Shown here one piece after another: positions 35,589-43,867 of a stretch of DNA of 64,000 nucleotides. A model generated the notes under the pieces. That model saw only the letters and a list, made by a program, of their open reading frames with translations. It made no database searches and had not been told where the DNA came from. The position numbers and the translations under genes are program-made. Origin of the DNA: Akkermansia muciniphila (GTDB lineage: Bacteria > Verrucomicrobiota > Verrucomicrobiia > Verrucomicrobiales > Akkermansiaceae); assembly GCF_018709685.1 (NCBI RefSeq), contig NZ_JABDHQ010000004.1, positions 163,510-227,509 on the forward strand, written 5' to 3'. Numbering within the stretch: position 1 is the stretch's first letter; every line of letters starts with the position of its first letter.

Positions 35589-36944
35589 TTACCCGATCTC
35601 ATCCACGTTTTCCCCATCCAGGAACTGCCGGGTGACGCCAGCGATGAACAGGGAATCATCCCGGGACATGAGATTCAGCTCATGGCGGCAGCCGTGAACC
35701 AGGCGCAGAAACGCGGCGAGCTCATAGCGGAGGCCGTCGCCCTCAAACCTGACAAAATATTTCCTGTTCTTCCGTGGGTCTTCAAAACGCACTTCAAACA
35801 TCTCCGTTTTCCACCACGGAGAGGGAACATAAATGTAGCCGCGCGTTCCCGTAATGCACAAGTCCCCTTCCCTCTTGGCCCCGATGGCGACTGTGGCGGA
35901 GGCCGCCGCATTGGGATAAAGAAAATCCGCCCGTGTAAAAAGGTCCACCCCCGTTTCCGGCTTCCTGCAAGTCGTGAAGCGGAGGCTCCGGCTTTCCGTA
36001 CCCAGCAGTTTCCCGATCACGAAAACGGGGTAGGCCCCCAGCTCCGTCCACGCTCCCCCCGCCTGCGCGGGATCAAACTCCCTGCTGGAATCATCTTCAA
36101 TCAATTTAGTGAACGCTGCGTCCACCGCCTTGATGGAACCGATGACCCCGCTTTCCGCCACGCCTGTCAACTGCTGGAAAGCCGGAAAAAACGCCGTCTT
36201 CAACGCTTCAAGTAAAACGCAGCCCTTTTCCGCGGCCAGCAGGAACAGCTCTTCTACCTCCTCCCGGGAAAGCGCCAGGGGCTTCTCGCACAGCACATGC
36301 CTTCCTTTCAGGAGGGCCCTTTTGGCGAGCTCATAATGCAGGTGATGCGGCACGGCGATGTAAGCGGCGTCCACCTTGTCCAGGAACCGTTCATACTCCG
36401 TATCATATTCCAGCAGTTCATACGACTCCGCAAACCGGCGCACTTTTTCCTCGTCGCGACCGTAAACGGCCGTTACTTCAATGCCGCTGACGTACTTGGA
36501 CTCCTGAAGAAAACGGCCCGCTATGCGTCCGTGGCCTGCTATCCCCATGTGGACAATGAAATTCCGGGCGGAACGGAGGTCCGTTGAAGAAACGCCCTTG
36601 GTGCGCTCCAGGTAAACCACCTCGCAGTGTTCGCGGAGATAGTCGAACTTCCCCGTCCAGTCGGAACCGATCACGAAAATATCCGCCCCATACTTCTGGA
36701 TGTCATGGAGCTTCTGCCCTTCCAGCTCCTCCGTGATAATGAGGTCCGCCAGTCCGGTCTTCCGGACGTTTTCCACGCGCTCCGCCAGGCTTTCCATCAC
36801 ATTCAGCTTGCCGCGGCTCTGGTCATAGCTGGCCGTGGTCACACCGACGATGAGGCGGTCCCCCAGCGCCCTGGCTCTCCTGAGAAGATTGACGTGCCCC
36901 GTATGAAGCAGGTCAAACGTACCGTAGGTAATAACCGTTTTCAT
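35589..36944 (-). CDS. Fusion: glycerol-3-phosphate-type cytidylyltransferase + Gfo/Idh/MocA oxidoreductase
   Basis: 451 residues. Residues 1-128 are a TagD/GCT-like cytidylyltransferase: GTFDLLHTGHVNLLRRAR with the H14-x-G-H17 motif, and RTKGVSSTDLR (114-124) in place of RTxGISTT. From about 132 a Gfo/Idh/MocA oxidoreductase begins: NAD-binding GIAGHG (134-139), PHHLHYELAKRAL, CEKPLALS (E220-K221-P222), then the substrate domain to the end. The first domain would make a CDP-polyol from CTP and a polyol phosphate; the second would reduce or oxidise a sugar or sugar phosphate with NAD(P), perhaps to make that polyol. Its ATG overlaps the licD stop by 4 nt (ATGA), so both should be made together. 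The coupling is seen; the pathway is inferred. Confidence 0.85.
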   Translation of the reverse strand: MKTVITYGTFDLLHTGHVNLLRRARALGDRLIVGVTTASYDQSRGKLNVMESLAERVENVRKTGLADLIITEELEGQKLHDIQKYGADIFVIGSDWTGKFDYLREHCEVVYLERTKGVSSTDLRSARNFIVHMGIAGHGRIAGRFLQESKYVSGIEVTAVYGRDEEKVRRFAESYELLEYDTEYERFLDKVDAAYIAVPHHLHYELAKRALLKGRHVLCEKPLALSREEVEELFLLAAEKGCVLLEALKTAFFPAFQQLTGVAESGVIGSIKAVDAAFTKLIEDDSSREFDPAQAGGAWTELGAYPVFVIGKLLGTESRSLRFTTCRKPETGVDLFTRADFLYPNAAASATVAIGAKREGDLCITGTRGYIYVPSPWWKTEMFEVRFEDPRKNRKYFVRFEGDGLRYELAAFLRLVHGCRHELNLMSRDDSLFIAGVTRQFLDGENVDEIG

Positions 36945-37900
36945 GGCTGGGACGTGTCAATCTGCTTTCCGTAAACGTCTATGAAACGGTTGACCGCCGC
37001 TTCAAAGGGAACGTGTTCCATCATATGCTTCACGGAAGGATGCTTGAACTGGATACGGTCCGGATAGGACAGGTAGTCGCCATAAAAAAACTGCAGGTAC
37101 TGGCGCGCGTGATTGGGCACGGAAAACTTCAATCCCTCAAAATCCATGGAGCCCAGGGGGAAGAACGTTTCATAGGAAAGATGGGTGTTTTTCGTAAAAG
37201 TGATGGCGGGGGACAGAAAAATTCCGGGGCAGTCCTTCTCCTCTCCCGGTTCCCTTCCCTCCAGAATCTCCCGGCGGATTTTCTGCTGCACCTCCTCATC
37301 CGTCAGATTCATCCTGTCCTTGACCAGGACGACGTCCTTCTTGAAGCCGGAAAGCCGCCTGTCCAGGCTGTCGTGCTGCTCATCATTTACAAGGGGCTCG
37401 GAATAAAAATGATAGGGATACACGTCTATGTTGAGCGGAGTACCCTCATACCCTATCTGTAAAAAGGCATGCCGCTTCCAGGTAAACCCTTCCTCCCGGG
37501 GAAACAGGGAGGGAAGCAATTCCAACAGGCGGTCATACTCCGGCCTCATCATGCTTGCGTCCAGATCGTCATCCCACGGAATAAATCCCCGGTGACGCAC
37601 GGCGCCCAGCAGAGTGCCGTAATCCAGCCAGTACCTCAGGCCGTTTTCCCGGCATTTCCGCGCAAAAAGGGCCAGCAGAACGGTATTGCCATCCTGAAGC
37701 AGCCGCAGCTTGCCCGTGGCCGGAGGAACCTGGGAAACGGGATGGTTGTAAATAAGAAGGTTGCGGATATCCTCCAACCTTGCGACAAGGGACAGGTCTT
37801 CCTCTTTCCTGAACCTTTCCGCGAACCAGTTGATCATTTTCCGCACACGATAAGGCAACTTACAGAGCACCATATATTTTATATGGTCTAATTTTTCCAT
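36941..37900 (-). CDS. LicD-family phosphotransferase (surface glycan decoration)
   Basis: 319 residues from ATG at 37900 (a TTG two codons earlier is possible). The LicD core is YWLDYGTLLGAVRHRGFIPW followed by DDDLDASM (about residues 89-116), a nucleotidyltransferase-like fold with catalytic aspartates. LicD proteins move phosphocholine or another phospho-alcohol from a CDP donor onto surface glycans. It is coupled by a 4-nt overlap to the cytidylyltransferase fusion, which would make the CDP donor. No choline kinase is nearby, so the added group may be phosphoglycerol or phosphoribitol instead of phosphocholine. Confidence 0.88.
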   Translation of the reverse strand: MEKLDHIKYMVLCKLPYRVRKMINWFAERFRKEEDLSLVARLEDIRNLLIYNHPVSQVPPATGKLRLLQDGNTVLLALFARKCRENGLRYWLDYGTLLGAVRHRGFIPWDDDLDASMMRPEYDRLLELLPSLFPREEGFTWKRHAFLQIGYEGTPLNIDVYPYHFYSEPLVNDEQHDSLDRRLSGFKKDVVLVKDRMNLTDEEVQQKIRREILEGREPGEEKDCPGIFLSPAITFTKNTHLSYETFFPLGSMDFEGLKFSVPNHARQYLQFFYGDYLSYPDRIQFKHPSVKHMMEHVPFEAAVNRFIDVYGKQIDTSQP

Positions 37901-38117
37901 ATTCAATCCGTTCTGAAAGATTCTTCACTCATCTGCAACCGCAGCGGCCTTATTCCCTTGGAGAGAATGCAGTATAATATACCCCCCGAACTATGCAACG
38001 TTTATTCCTTTTCCCGCCACAGGAGAAAAGTCCTTCCCTTTTTCAAGGAAAAGCTTGAAAGGGCCTTTCATTCAGGGAATCCATCCCAGCAGAATGTTTC
38101 ATGCGCATCAGCAAGCC

Positions 38118-38708
38118 TTACAGCTTGTCCAGGGCGGAGCGTCCGTAAGCCGTATTGGGGTAGCGGTCCGCGGCCTCTTCCCAATATTTCCGCGCCTTGT
38201 CCGGATTGTTGAGCATGGAATCGTAAATCACCCCTATCTTGTACAGGAACAGCGCCCGGTCCTCCTTGCGCCATCTTCTGGATTCCAGGCCTTCCTGGAG
38301 GATTTTTACGGAATCAGCATACCTGCGCATGTCATTCAGCAGGCCGGATTCCATGAGCCAGGACCGCACCAGCCCCGGATTCTCCTTCCGGTAGCGTTCC
38401 AGCAGCTCCAGGGCTCCCTGCGCGTCTCCGGAATTCAGCATGCGCCGGGAGGCCTCCACCAGCACTTCCTCATCCGTGGTGATGTTCGAGGAATACAGCG
38501 TCTTGGTCACCAGGTCCCCCATGACGGGCAGCACATACTTGACCACCAGCCATACTTCAAAGGCAATCACCGGAATCAGCGTGACCAGGGACTGGAGGGG
38601 GGAAAGGTCAAGGGCCTGCGCCAGAACGGCAAAGAGCCCCAGAGGCAGCATTGCCAGCAGCAGCCGTATAAACGTGCGCCGCGCCAGCAGCAGGATCATT
38701 TTCAACAT
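38118..38708 (-). CDS. Membrane-anchored TPR protein
   Basis: 196 residues. Two membrane segments (about 11-33 and 38-62) are followed by tetratricopeptide-like repeats: DAQGALELLERYRKENPG, SVKILQEGLESRR and DKARKYWEEAADRYPNTAYG. The last has the YPxxxxA pattern common in TPR proteins that scaffold envelope complexes. Role unknown. The next gene on this strand, 38808-39656, is an outer-membrane protein, separated by 99 nt. Confidence 0.8.
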   Translation of the reverse strand: MLKMILLLARRTFIRLLLAMLPLGLFAVLAQALDLSPLQSLVTLIPVIAFEVWLVVKYVLPVMGDLVTKTLYSSNITTDEEVLVEASRRMLNSGDAQGALELLERYRKENPGLVRSWLMESGLLNDMRRYADSVKILQEGLESRRWRKEDRALFLYKIGVIYDSMLNNPDKARKYWEEAADRYPNTAYGRSALDKL

Positions 38709-38807
38709 GGCGGTTTTTCCAGAAGGGGAGAAAGAGTCCGGGCAGCGCCGGAGAAGAGGGAACGTCTCCGCGGCCCTCCCGGGGGAAAGAGCCGCGGAGG
38801 CTTCCGC

Positions 38808-39656
38808 TTAAAAGTGATAGACGGCTTCCACGCCCACGCGGATGCGGAAATCCTCAATCGTGCTCATGCCGGTATAGCGCCGTATATCGGAGCGCGTGTT
38901 TCCGGCCCAGTCAAGCTGGATGAAGGGAATGATGCGGAAGCCGCGGCTGGCGTCCACCCCGGTCACGCGGACGGGAGCCGCCAGCTTGACGTTGAACTGG
39001 TCAAACCCGTCAACGCCCGCGCCCCAGTAGCTGGAAGAATAGCTGGTGCCGGCGCTCAATTCCAAATCCACCTTTTCATGGATCAGGCCGCTCCAGCGCT
39101 TGCCCGCGTTCAGGTCAATGCGCCAGCCTATCATGCCGTAAAAGCCGTACTGCACGTCCAGGGAGCCGAAATAGCCGTGGCCGGGATCGTCATACGCCAG
39201 ACCGGCGGTTACGGACTGGGCCACGGAATGGGGGGCCTTTCCCATGTGCTTGCTCAAATAACCCGGCAGGCCGCCGTAATTGAATTCATACCCGCCCCGG
39301 AAAGACAGGTTGGGAAACAGCTCCTTGACGGCTTTCCAATTGGCGTCAAAGGCCTCCTTGTCGCTCAGCAGGCCGTCGCAGAAGGCCATGTATTCCGCGC
39401 CTATTTCCTGCTTCCAGTCCTTGATCAGGTTGAGGTCCAGCTCACCGCCGATGTTGAAAACGCCGCTGCGGTTGAGCAGGGAAGAAGCCACCACGTCCTT
39501 ATAGGCATACCGGGAATCATAACCGATATGGGCCGCTCCGCTGAGCGTATCATTATAGGAACTTGCGGGCCGGGGATCATAACCGTATCCGTCATAGGCG
39601 CCGGCGGAAACTGCGGCCAGGGCTGAGGCCGCCATGAACAGGGCTGTTGCTTTCAT
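38808..39656 (-). CDS. Outer-membrane beta-barrel protein of unknown function
   Basis: 282 residues. A signal peptide (residues 1-19, AGA-YD) is followed by alternating polar/hydrophobic strands rich in Gly, Tyr and Trp (for example GYDSRYAYKDVV, WSGLIHEKVDLELSAGTSY). The chain ends VYHF, with the C-terminal Phe that Bam recognises. I do not know a family. Its most likely job is a small porin or surface barrel. It is transcribed alone, and the gap to the methyltransferase start holds both promoters. Confidence 0.75.
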   Translation of the reverse strand: MKATALFMAASALAAVSAGAYDGYGYDPRPASSYNDTLSGAAHIGYDSRYAYKDVVASSLLNRSGVFNIGGELDLNLIKDWKQEIGAEYMAFCDGLLSDKEAFDANWKAVKELFPNLSFRGGYEFNYGGLPGYLSKHMGKAPHSVAQSVTAGLAYDDPGHGYFGSLDVQYGFYGMIGWRIDLNAGKRWSGLIHEKVDLELSAGTSYSSSYWGAGVDGFDQFNVKLAAPVRVTGVDASRGFRIIPFIQLDWAGNTRSDIRRYTGMSTIEDFRIRVGVEAVYHF

Positions 39657-39810
39657 AATGAGCTTAACTTAATCATTTCATCCCCGTGAACGCAAGCAGA
39701 ATCCCGGAGCGGCGGGGAGAAACGGTCCTCCGGGGCATTCCGGAAAAATTCCACTGAAAAAGACAGGGTCTTCTTGAAAAAGATACCTTTTACCCTATCA
39801 TGGGGAGGTG

Positions 39811-40554
39811 ATGGACTGGAACGCTGAGCTATACGAAAACAAGCATGATTTTGTTGCGAAATACGGCAAGGACCTGCTCTCCAACGTGCCGGAAAATCCT
39901 GGCTTGTCCATTCTGGACCTGGGCTGCGGAACCGGGACCCTTACGCATGCCCTGCTGGAAAAATCGCCCTTCGTCACAGGCATGGACGCTTCCCCGGAAA
40001 TGATCGCCAAGGCCCGGCAGCTTTACCCCGGAATGGACTTCCGCGTGATGGACGCCTGCCGCATGCCCTGGAACGGCTGGTTTGACATTGTCTTTTCCAA
40101 CGCCGCCTTTCACTGGATACCGGACCAGGGGGCCCTTCTGAAAGCCGTCTTCCGCGTCCTGAAGCCGCAAGGCAGGCTGATCTGTGAATTCGGAGCCCAC
40201 CGCAACATTCTCCGCATCCGGGAGGCGTTCCAGGCCAGCCTCCTGGAGAGGGAGCTTCCCGTCAAAACCCGTTTTTACTTCCCCACTGTGGAGGAATACC
40301 GCTGTCTGCTGGAACAGGCGGGACTGCACCCGGAAACGGTCATGGACTTTGATCGCCCCACCCCGCTGAAAGACGGCCCGGACGGCTTGCGCAACTGGGC
40401 GCGCCAGTTTTTCCAGGCGGATTTGAAGAACCTGCATGAAAAAAGGCGTATCCGGATTTTTGAGGAAATGGAAGCGGCCCTGCGGAATGAGCTGTGGGAC
40501 GGCGCCCAATGGGTGGCGGACTACCGCCGCATACGGGTGACTGCCGTCAAATGA
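39811..40554 (+). CDS. SAM-dependent methyltransferase
   Basis: 247 residues from ATG at 39811; a GTG directly before it is also possible. Motif I is ILDLGCGTGTLT (about 34-45), the acidic end of strand 2 is GMDAS, and FSNAAFHWIPD (about 96-106) is typical of the trans-aconitate methyltransferase / BioC-like group of class I methyltransferases. The substrate is unknown; a small molecule is likely. A strong hairpin without U-tract (40566-40593) follows the stop. Confidence 0.85.
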   Translation: MDWNAELYENKHDFVAKYGKDLLSNVPENPGLSILDLGCGTGTLTHALLEKSPFVTGMDASPEMIAKARQLYPGMDFRVMDACRMPWNGWFDIVFSNAAFHWIPDQGALLKAVFRVLKPQGRLICEFGAHRNILRIREAFQASLLERELPVKTRFYFPTVEEYRCLLEQAGLHPETVMDFDRPTPLKDGPDGLRNWARQFFQADLKNLHEKRRIRIFEEMEAALRNELWDGAQWVADYRRIRVTAVK

Positions 40555-40565
40555 AACAGCCGCCT

Positions 40566-40608
40566 CCTGCACGGGAGCTCCCGCCCGTGCAGGGGCCGCT
40601 TATATAAT
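40566..40608 (+). promoter_or_regulatory. Hairpin and probable promoter before the UDP-glucose pyrophosphorylase gene
   Basis: CCTGCACGGG (40566-40575) and CCCGTGCAGG (40584-40593) form a perfect 10-bp stem; no U-tract follows. A TATAAT box lies at 40603-40608, 39 nt before the ATG. The hairpin may end the methyltransferase transcript. Confidence 0.45.
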
Positions 40609-40647
40609 GCTTGAGCCTCCACCGGGCATTTTGTACAAAAGCCGCCA

Positions 40648-42033
40648 ATGAGTACGTTCACTCCTTTTGAAGAAAAGATGGAGTCCGCCGGCATTCCGGC
40701 CGCGGCCATCAAAGCTTTCTCCCGCTGTTACGAAGCCCTCGTCTCCAACCACTCCGGCATGATTCCGGAAACGGATATCCTCCCCGCGGACCAAGTGGCT
40801 GACTGGCAGGAAATCACGGCCTCCACCCCCGCGGCGGACAAGGACCTGATCTCCCAGTGCGTCTGCATCAAGCTCAACGGCGGCCTTGGTACGAGCATGG
40901 GCCTCCAGAAGGCAAAAAGCCTATTGAAGGTGAAGGGCGAGGACACGTTCCTGGACTTGATCGTCAGGCAGGTGAAACACCTCCGCTCCGTCTCCGGCAC
41001 GCCTGTGCGCCTTCTGCTGATGAACTCCTTCTCCACCAGCGCGGACACGCTGGCCTACCTGGAAAAATACGCGGACGACGGCTTTGCGGACCCCTCCCAG
41101 GTGGAGCTGATGCAGAACCGCGTGCCCAAAATCCTGGCGGACGGCCTTACCCCCGCCGCGTGTCCGGAACAGCCGGAACTGGAATGGTGCCCGCCCGGCC
41201 ACGGAGACCTGTACCCGGCCCTGCTGGGCTCCGGCTGGCTGGACCGCCTGCTGGCGGACGGCGTCAAATACGCCTTTGTCTCCAACTCCGACAACCTGGG
41301 CGCGCAGCTTGACATGAACTTCCTGCGCTGGTTTGCGGAAAGCGGCGCCCCCTTCGTCATGGAAGTCACCCGCCGCACGGAGGCGGACAAGAAAGGCGGC
41401 CACCTGGCCGTCAGGAAGAAGGACGGCCAGTTGATCCTGCGGGAAGTGGCCCAGTGCCCGGAAGCGGACATCCCCGAATTCCAGAACATCTCCAAACACC
41501 GCTACTTCAATACCAATACCCTCTGGATACGCCTGGATGCCCTGAAGGAAATCCTGGACGCCAACGGCGGCGTACTCCCCCTGCCCATGATCCGGAACAG
41601 CAAGACGCTCAATCCCCGCGACCCGGAATCAGCCCCCGTGTACCAGCTGGAGACGGCCATGGGTGCCGGCATGGAATGCTTCCCGGGCGCACGGGCCGTC
41701 AACGTCCCGCGTTCCCGCTTCTTCCCGGTCAAGACCACGTCCGACCTGTTCCTGCTGCGTTCGGACGCCATCGCCGTGGATGAAAGCGGCAAGGTAGCCC
41801 TGGCTCCGGAACGGGAAGGAAAAACTCCCATTGTGGACCTAGACTCCAAGCTGTACAAGCTGGTGGACTCCCTGGACAGCTTGGGCCTGCCCTCCCTGAT
41901 CGGCCTGGACAAACTGACCCTGCGCGGCCGCTTCCACTTCCAGGATGGAGCCATTCTCCAAGGCACATTGCTGATGGAAAACGGTTCCGAAGAAACAAAG
42001 GAAATTCTCCCGGGCATCTATGCCGGAGCCTGA
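40648..42033 (+). CDS. UTP--glucose-1-phosphate uridylyltransferase, UDPGP (eukaryotic-like) type
   Basis: 461 residues. The nucleotide-binding motif is KLNGGLGTSMGLQKAKS (about 74-90), with FVSNSDNLGA in the middle and KHRYFNTNTLWIRLD near 290. This is the UGP2-like family, unrelated in length to bacterial GalU. It makes UDP-glucose for glycan synthesis; the GT2 enzyme and UXS-type decarboxylase in this window need UDP-sugars. Its last 14 bases overlap the next gene, so the two are translationally linked. Confidence 0.92.
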   Translation: MSTFTPFEEKMESAGIPAAAIKAFSRCYEALVSNHSGMIPETDILPADQVADWQEITASTPAADKDLISQCVCIKLNGGLGTSMGLQKAKSLLKVKGEDTFLDLIVRQVKHLRSVSGTPVRLLLMNSFSTSADTLAYLEKYADDGFADPSQVELMQNRVPKILADGLTPAACPEQPELEWCPPGHGDLYPALLGSGWLDRLLADGVKYAFVSNSDNLGAQLDMNFLRWFAESGAPFVMEVTRRTEADKKGGHLAVRKKDGQLILREVAQCPEADIPEFQNISKHRYFNTNTLWIRLDALKEILDANGGVLPLPMIRNSKTLNPRDPESAPVYQLETAMGAGMECFPGARAVNVPRSRFFPVKTTSDLFLLRSDAIAVDESGKVALAPEREGKTPIVDLDSKLYKLVDSLDSLGLPSLIGLDKLTLRGRFHFQDGAILQGTLLMENGSEETKEILPGIYAGA

Positions 42034-42574
42034 CCTCCATTCCCCCGCCTCCACACCCGGCCCGGTTCTGCCCGGCCTGGGCGTGGAGGATATACGGCAC
42101 ATTCCCGTGCGGGAAAGGGAACTGCGCTTCACCCGCAACCGTGCGGGCGCCACCCTGGTGGCGGCTGGACTCCTGCTGGTCGTCATTGCCGCCTTCCTCC
42201 AGCTCACTGGGTATGATACCATCACCCCGTACCTTCCCGCCCCCCTGTGGACTATGCAGGCCGCAGCCCTCGTCCCCGCCGTTTTTTGCCTGTATCTGGG
42301 GAGCCGCTGCCTGAAATACGCTGCCGTCCTCGTTACCCCGCTGGGTGTGGAGGTCCTGCCTTTCCTGCGGCCCCGCCGCACCATGCGGTGGTACCTCTGG
42401 CAGCAAATGGATTCCGTGGACCGGAAGGGCAAACGCCTGAATCTGCATTTGACTGACGGCGCCGCCGTCTCCATCAGCCTGCGCTCCATGACCCCCGCCA
42501 GCCGTAACCTGCTGGTCCATGCGGTCCGGCAGCGCGTCAACGCCCTGCAATGCTCCGGTCATGGTAAGGCCTGA
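42020..42574 (+). CDS. Small membrane protein, PH-like domain
   Basis: 184 residues from ATG at 42020, overlapping the upstream gene by 14 nt. Two membrane helices (about 42-62 and 78-98) precede a C-terminal half that reads like a bacterial PH-type domain: VTPLGVEVLPFLRPRRTMRW, then LYLWQQMDSVDRKGK and LHLTDGAAVSIS. The domain name rests on pattern only. The stop overlaps the release-factor-like gene by 14 nt. Confidence 0.65.
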   Translation: MPEPDLHSPASTPGPVLPGLGVEDIRHIPVRERELRFTRNRAGATLVAAGLLLVVIAAFLQLTGYDTITPYLPAPLWTMQAAALVPAVFCLYLGSRCLKYAAVLVTPLGVEVLPFLRPRRTMRWYLWQQMDSVDRKGKRLNLHLTDGAAVSISLRSMTPASRNLLVHAVRQRVNALQCSGHGKA

Positions 42575-42917
42575 AAAACTGGCCGCTCTCAAGGAGCGGA
42601 TGGAAGCCCTGGGCATCCGTGAACAGGACCTGGAGGAAAGCTTTGTCCGCGGCAGCGGGCACGGGGGCCAGAAGGTGAATAAAACCAACAACTGCGTTTA
42701 TCTCAAGCACCTTCCCACGGGCATCGCCGTCAAATGCCATGTGGACCGCTCCCGGGAACTCAACCGTTTTCTGGCGCGGCGGGAACTGTGCGATGCCGTG
42801 GAACAGGCACAAACGGGCCAATGCGCCGCCAGGGCGCGCGTCATCCAGCGCATGCGCAGGCAAAAGGACAGAAGAAGGCGCAGGCGGTCCGGCCCTCCCA
42901 GCTCTTCTCCGGAATAA
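42561..42917 (+). CDS. Release-factor-like peptidyl hydrolase (GGQ protein, mtRF-R/C12orf65-like)
   Basis: 118 residues from ATG at 42561, inside the end of the gene before (14-nt overlap). A single GGQ domain: LEESFVRGSGHGGQKVNKTN then CVYLKHLPTGIAVKCHVDRS, much like human C12orf65 (mtRF-R), and only loosely like ArfB. There is no codon-recognition domain. The tail is very basic (RRQKDRRRRRRSG), as in factors that reach into a stalled ribosome. It probably frees nascent chains from stalled ribosomes or large subunits. That role is inferred. Confidence 0.85.
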   Translation: MVRPEKLAALKERMEALGIREQDLEESFVRGSGHGGQKVNKTNNCVYLKHLPTGIAVKCHVDRSRELNRFLARRELCDAVEQAQTGQCAARARVIQRMRRQKDRRRRRRSGPPSSSPE

Positions 42918-43088
42918 ATGGAAAACCGTCAGGAAGCGCCGCAAGCCTTTGCGGCAGCCGAACGGAGGAAGAACCCTTTCCCGCGGCCTTTGACGAAAGC
43001 ATCCAGCCGGGAGCGGAGGCATCCGGCCTTCGCAAATGAATTTCTTCCGAAGTGAAACGGATGAATGCTTTTTAAATCACAACCGCCC

Positions 43089-43607
43089 CTAGGAATGCGG
43101 GAAAATCTCCCGGTACTTCTCCTTCAGCATGGAGAAGACATTGTGGGGAACATAACGGCTCACCTGCCCTTCCCAGCCTTCCGGGCCGATCAGCCCCTTG
43201 ATCATGCTGGAGGACAATTCCGCCGTATCCCGCGGAGGCATCAGGAACACCGTGCACACCTTGGGGGCCATGTCCGCATTGATATGGCGCATCACGCGTT
43301 CATATTCATAATCCTGGGTGGAACGGATGCCGCGCAGCATGAACGTGGCCCCGTGCTCGTTGGCAAAGTCCACCAGAAAGCGGTTGTGGAACTCCGCAAT
43401 GCGCACGTCCGGCATGTCGGAGAGCGCCACCCGGAGCATGGTCATGCGTTCCTCATGGGAAAACGTATAGTGCTTGTCCGGATTGTCGCCTATGGCCACA
43501 ATCAGCTCATCAAACATCCTCGCCCCCTGCTTGATCATCCATAAGTGACCATTGGTCAGAGGGTCGAAACTACCGGCATACACGGCGATGCGCTTCATTC
43601 GTGCCAT
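43089..43607 (-). CDS. coaD: Phosphopantetheine adenylyltransferase
   Basis: 172 residues from ATG at 43607, chosen because GGAGGG lies 8 nt upstream; an ATG three codons later is the alternative. The TxGH motif is in [15 protein letters not shown], with [15 protein letters not shown] and a late LSSSMIKGL (CoaD's SSxxIR/K region). It makes dephospho-CoA in CoA synthesis. Divergent from dxr. Confidence 0.97.
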   Translation of the reverse strand: MARMKRIAVYAGSFDPLTNGHLWMIKQGARMFDELIVAIGDNPDKHYTFSHEERMTMLRVALSDMPDVRIAEFHNRFLVDFANEHGATFMLRGIRSTQDYEYERVMRHINADMAPKVCTVFLMPPRDTAELSSSMIKGLIGPEGWEGQVSRYVPHNVFSMLKEKYREIFPHS

Positions 43608-43867
43608 GCTATACGCCCTCCTGCAGAAAATACAATCCTTTTCCATCCCGCGGCCCACCCTTTCCGCCCAGGCCCGTTCTTTTCCGGACATCTGCACACG
43701 GGGTACGCCTGCCGTAACAACTGCTGCGGCAACAGGCGCAGCGCCCCTTCCCCCGTCCCGCCTGAATGAGGGCGGACAGCCAGGAAAGCCGTTTTGTACG
43801 GCACGGGGAAGATTTTCATCCCCCGGCTTGTCAAGGAGCCGTATTTTTTGCATCATTCTTTTCCGTT

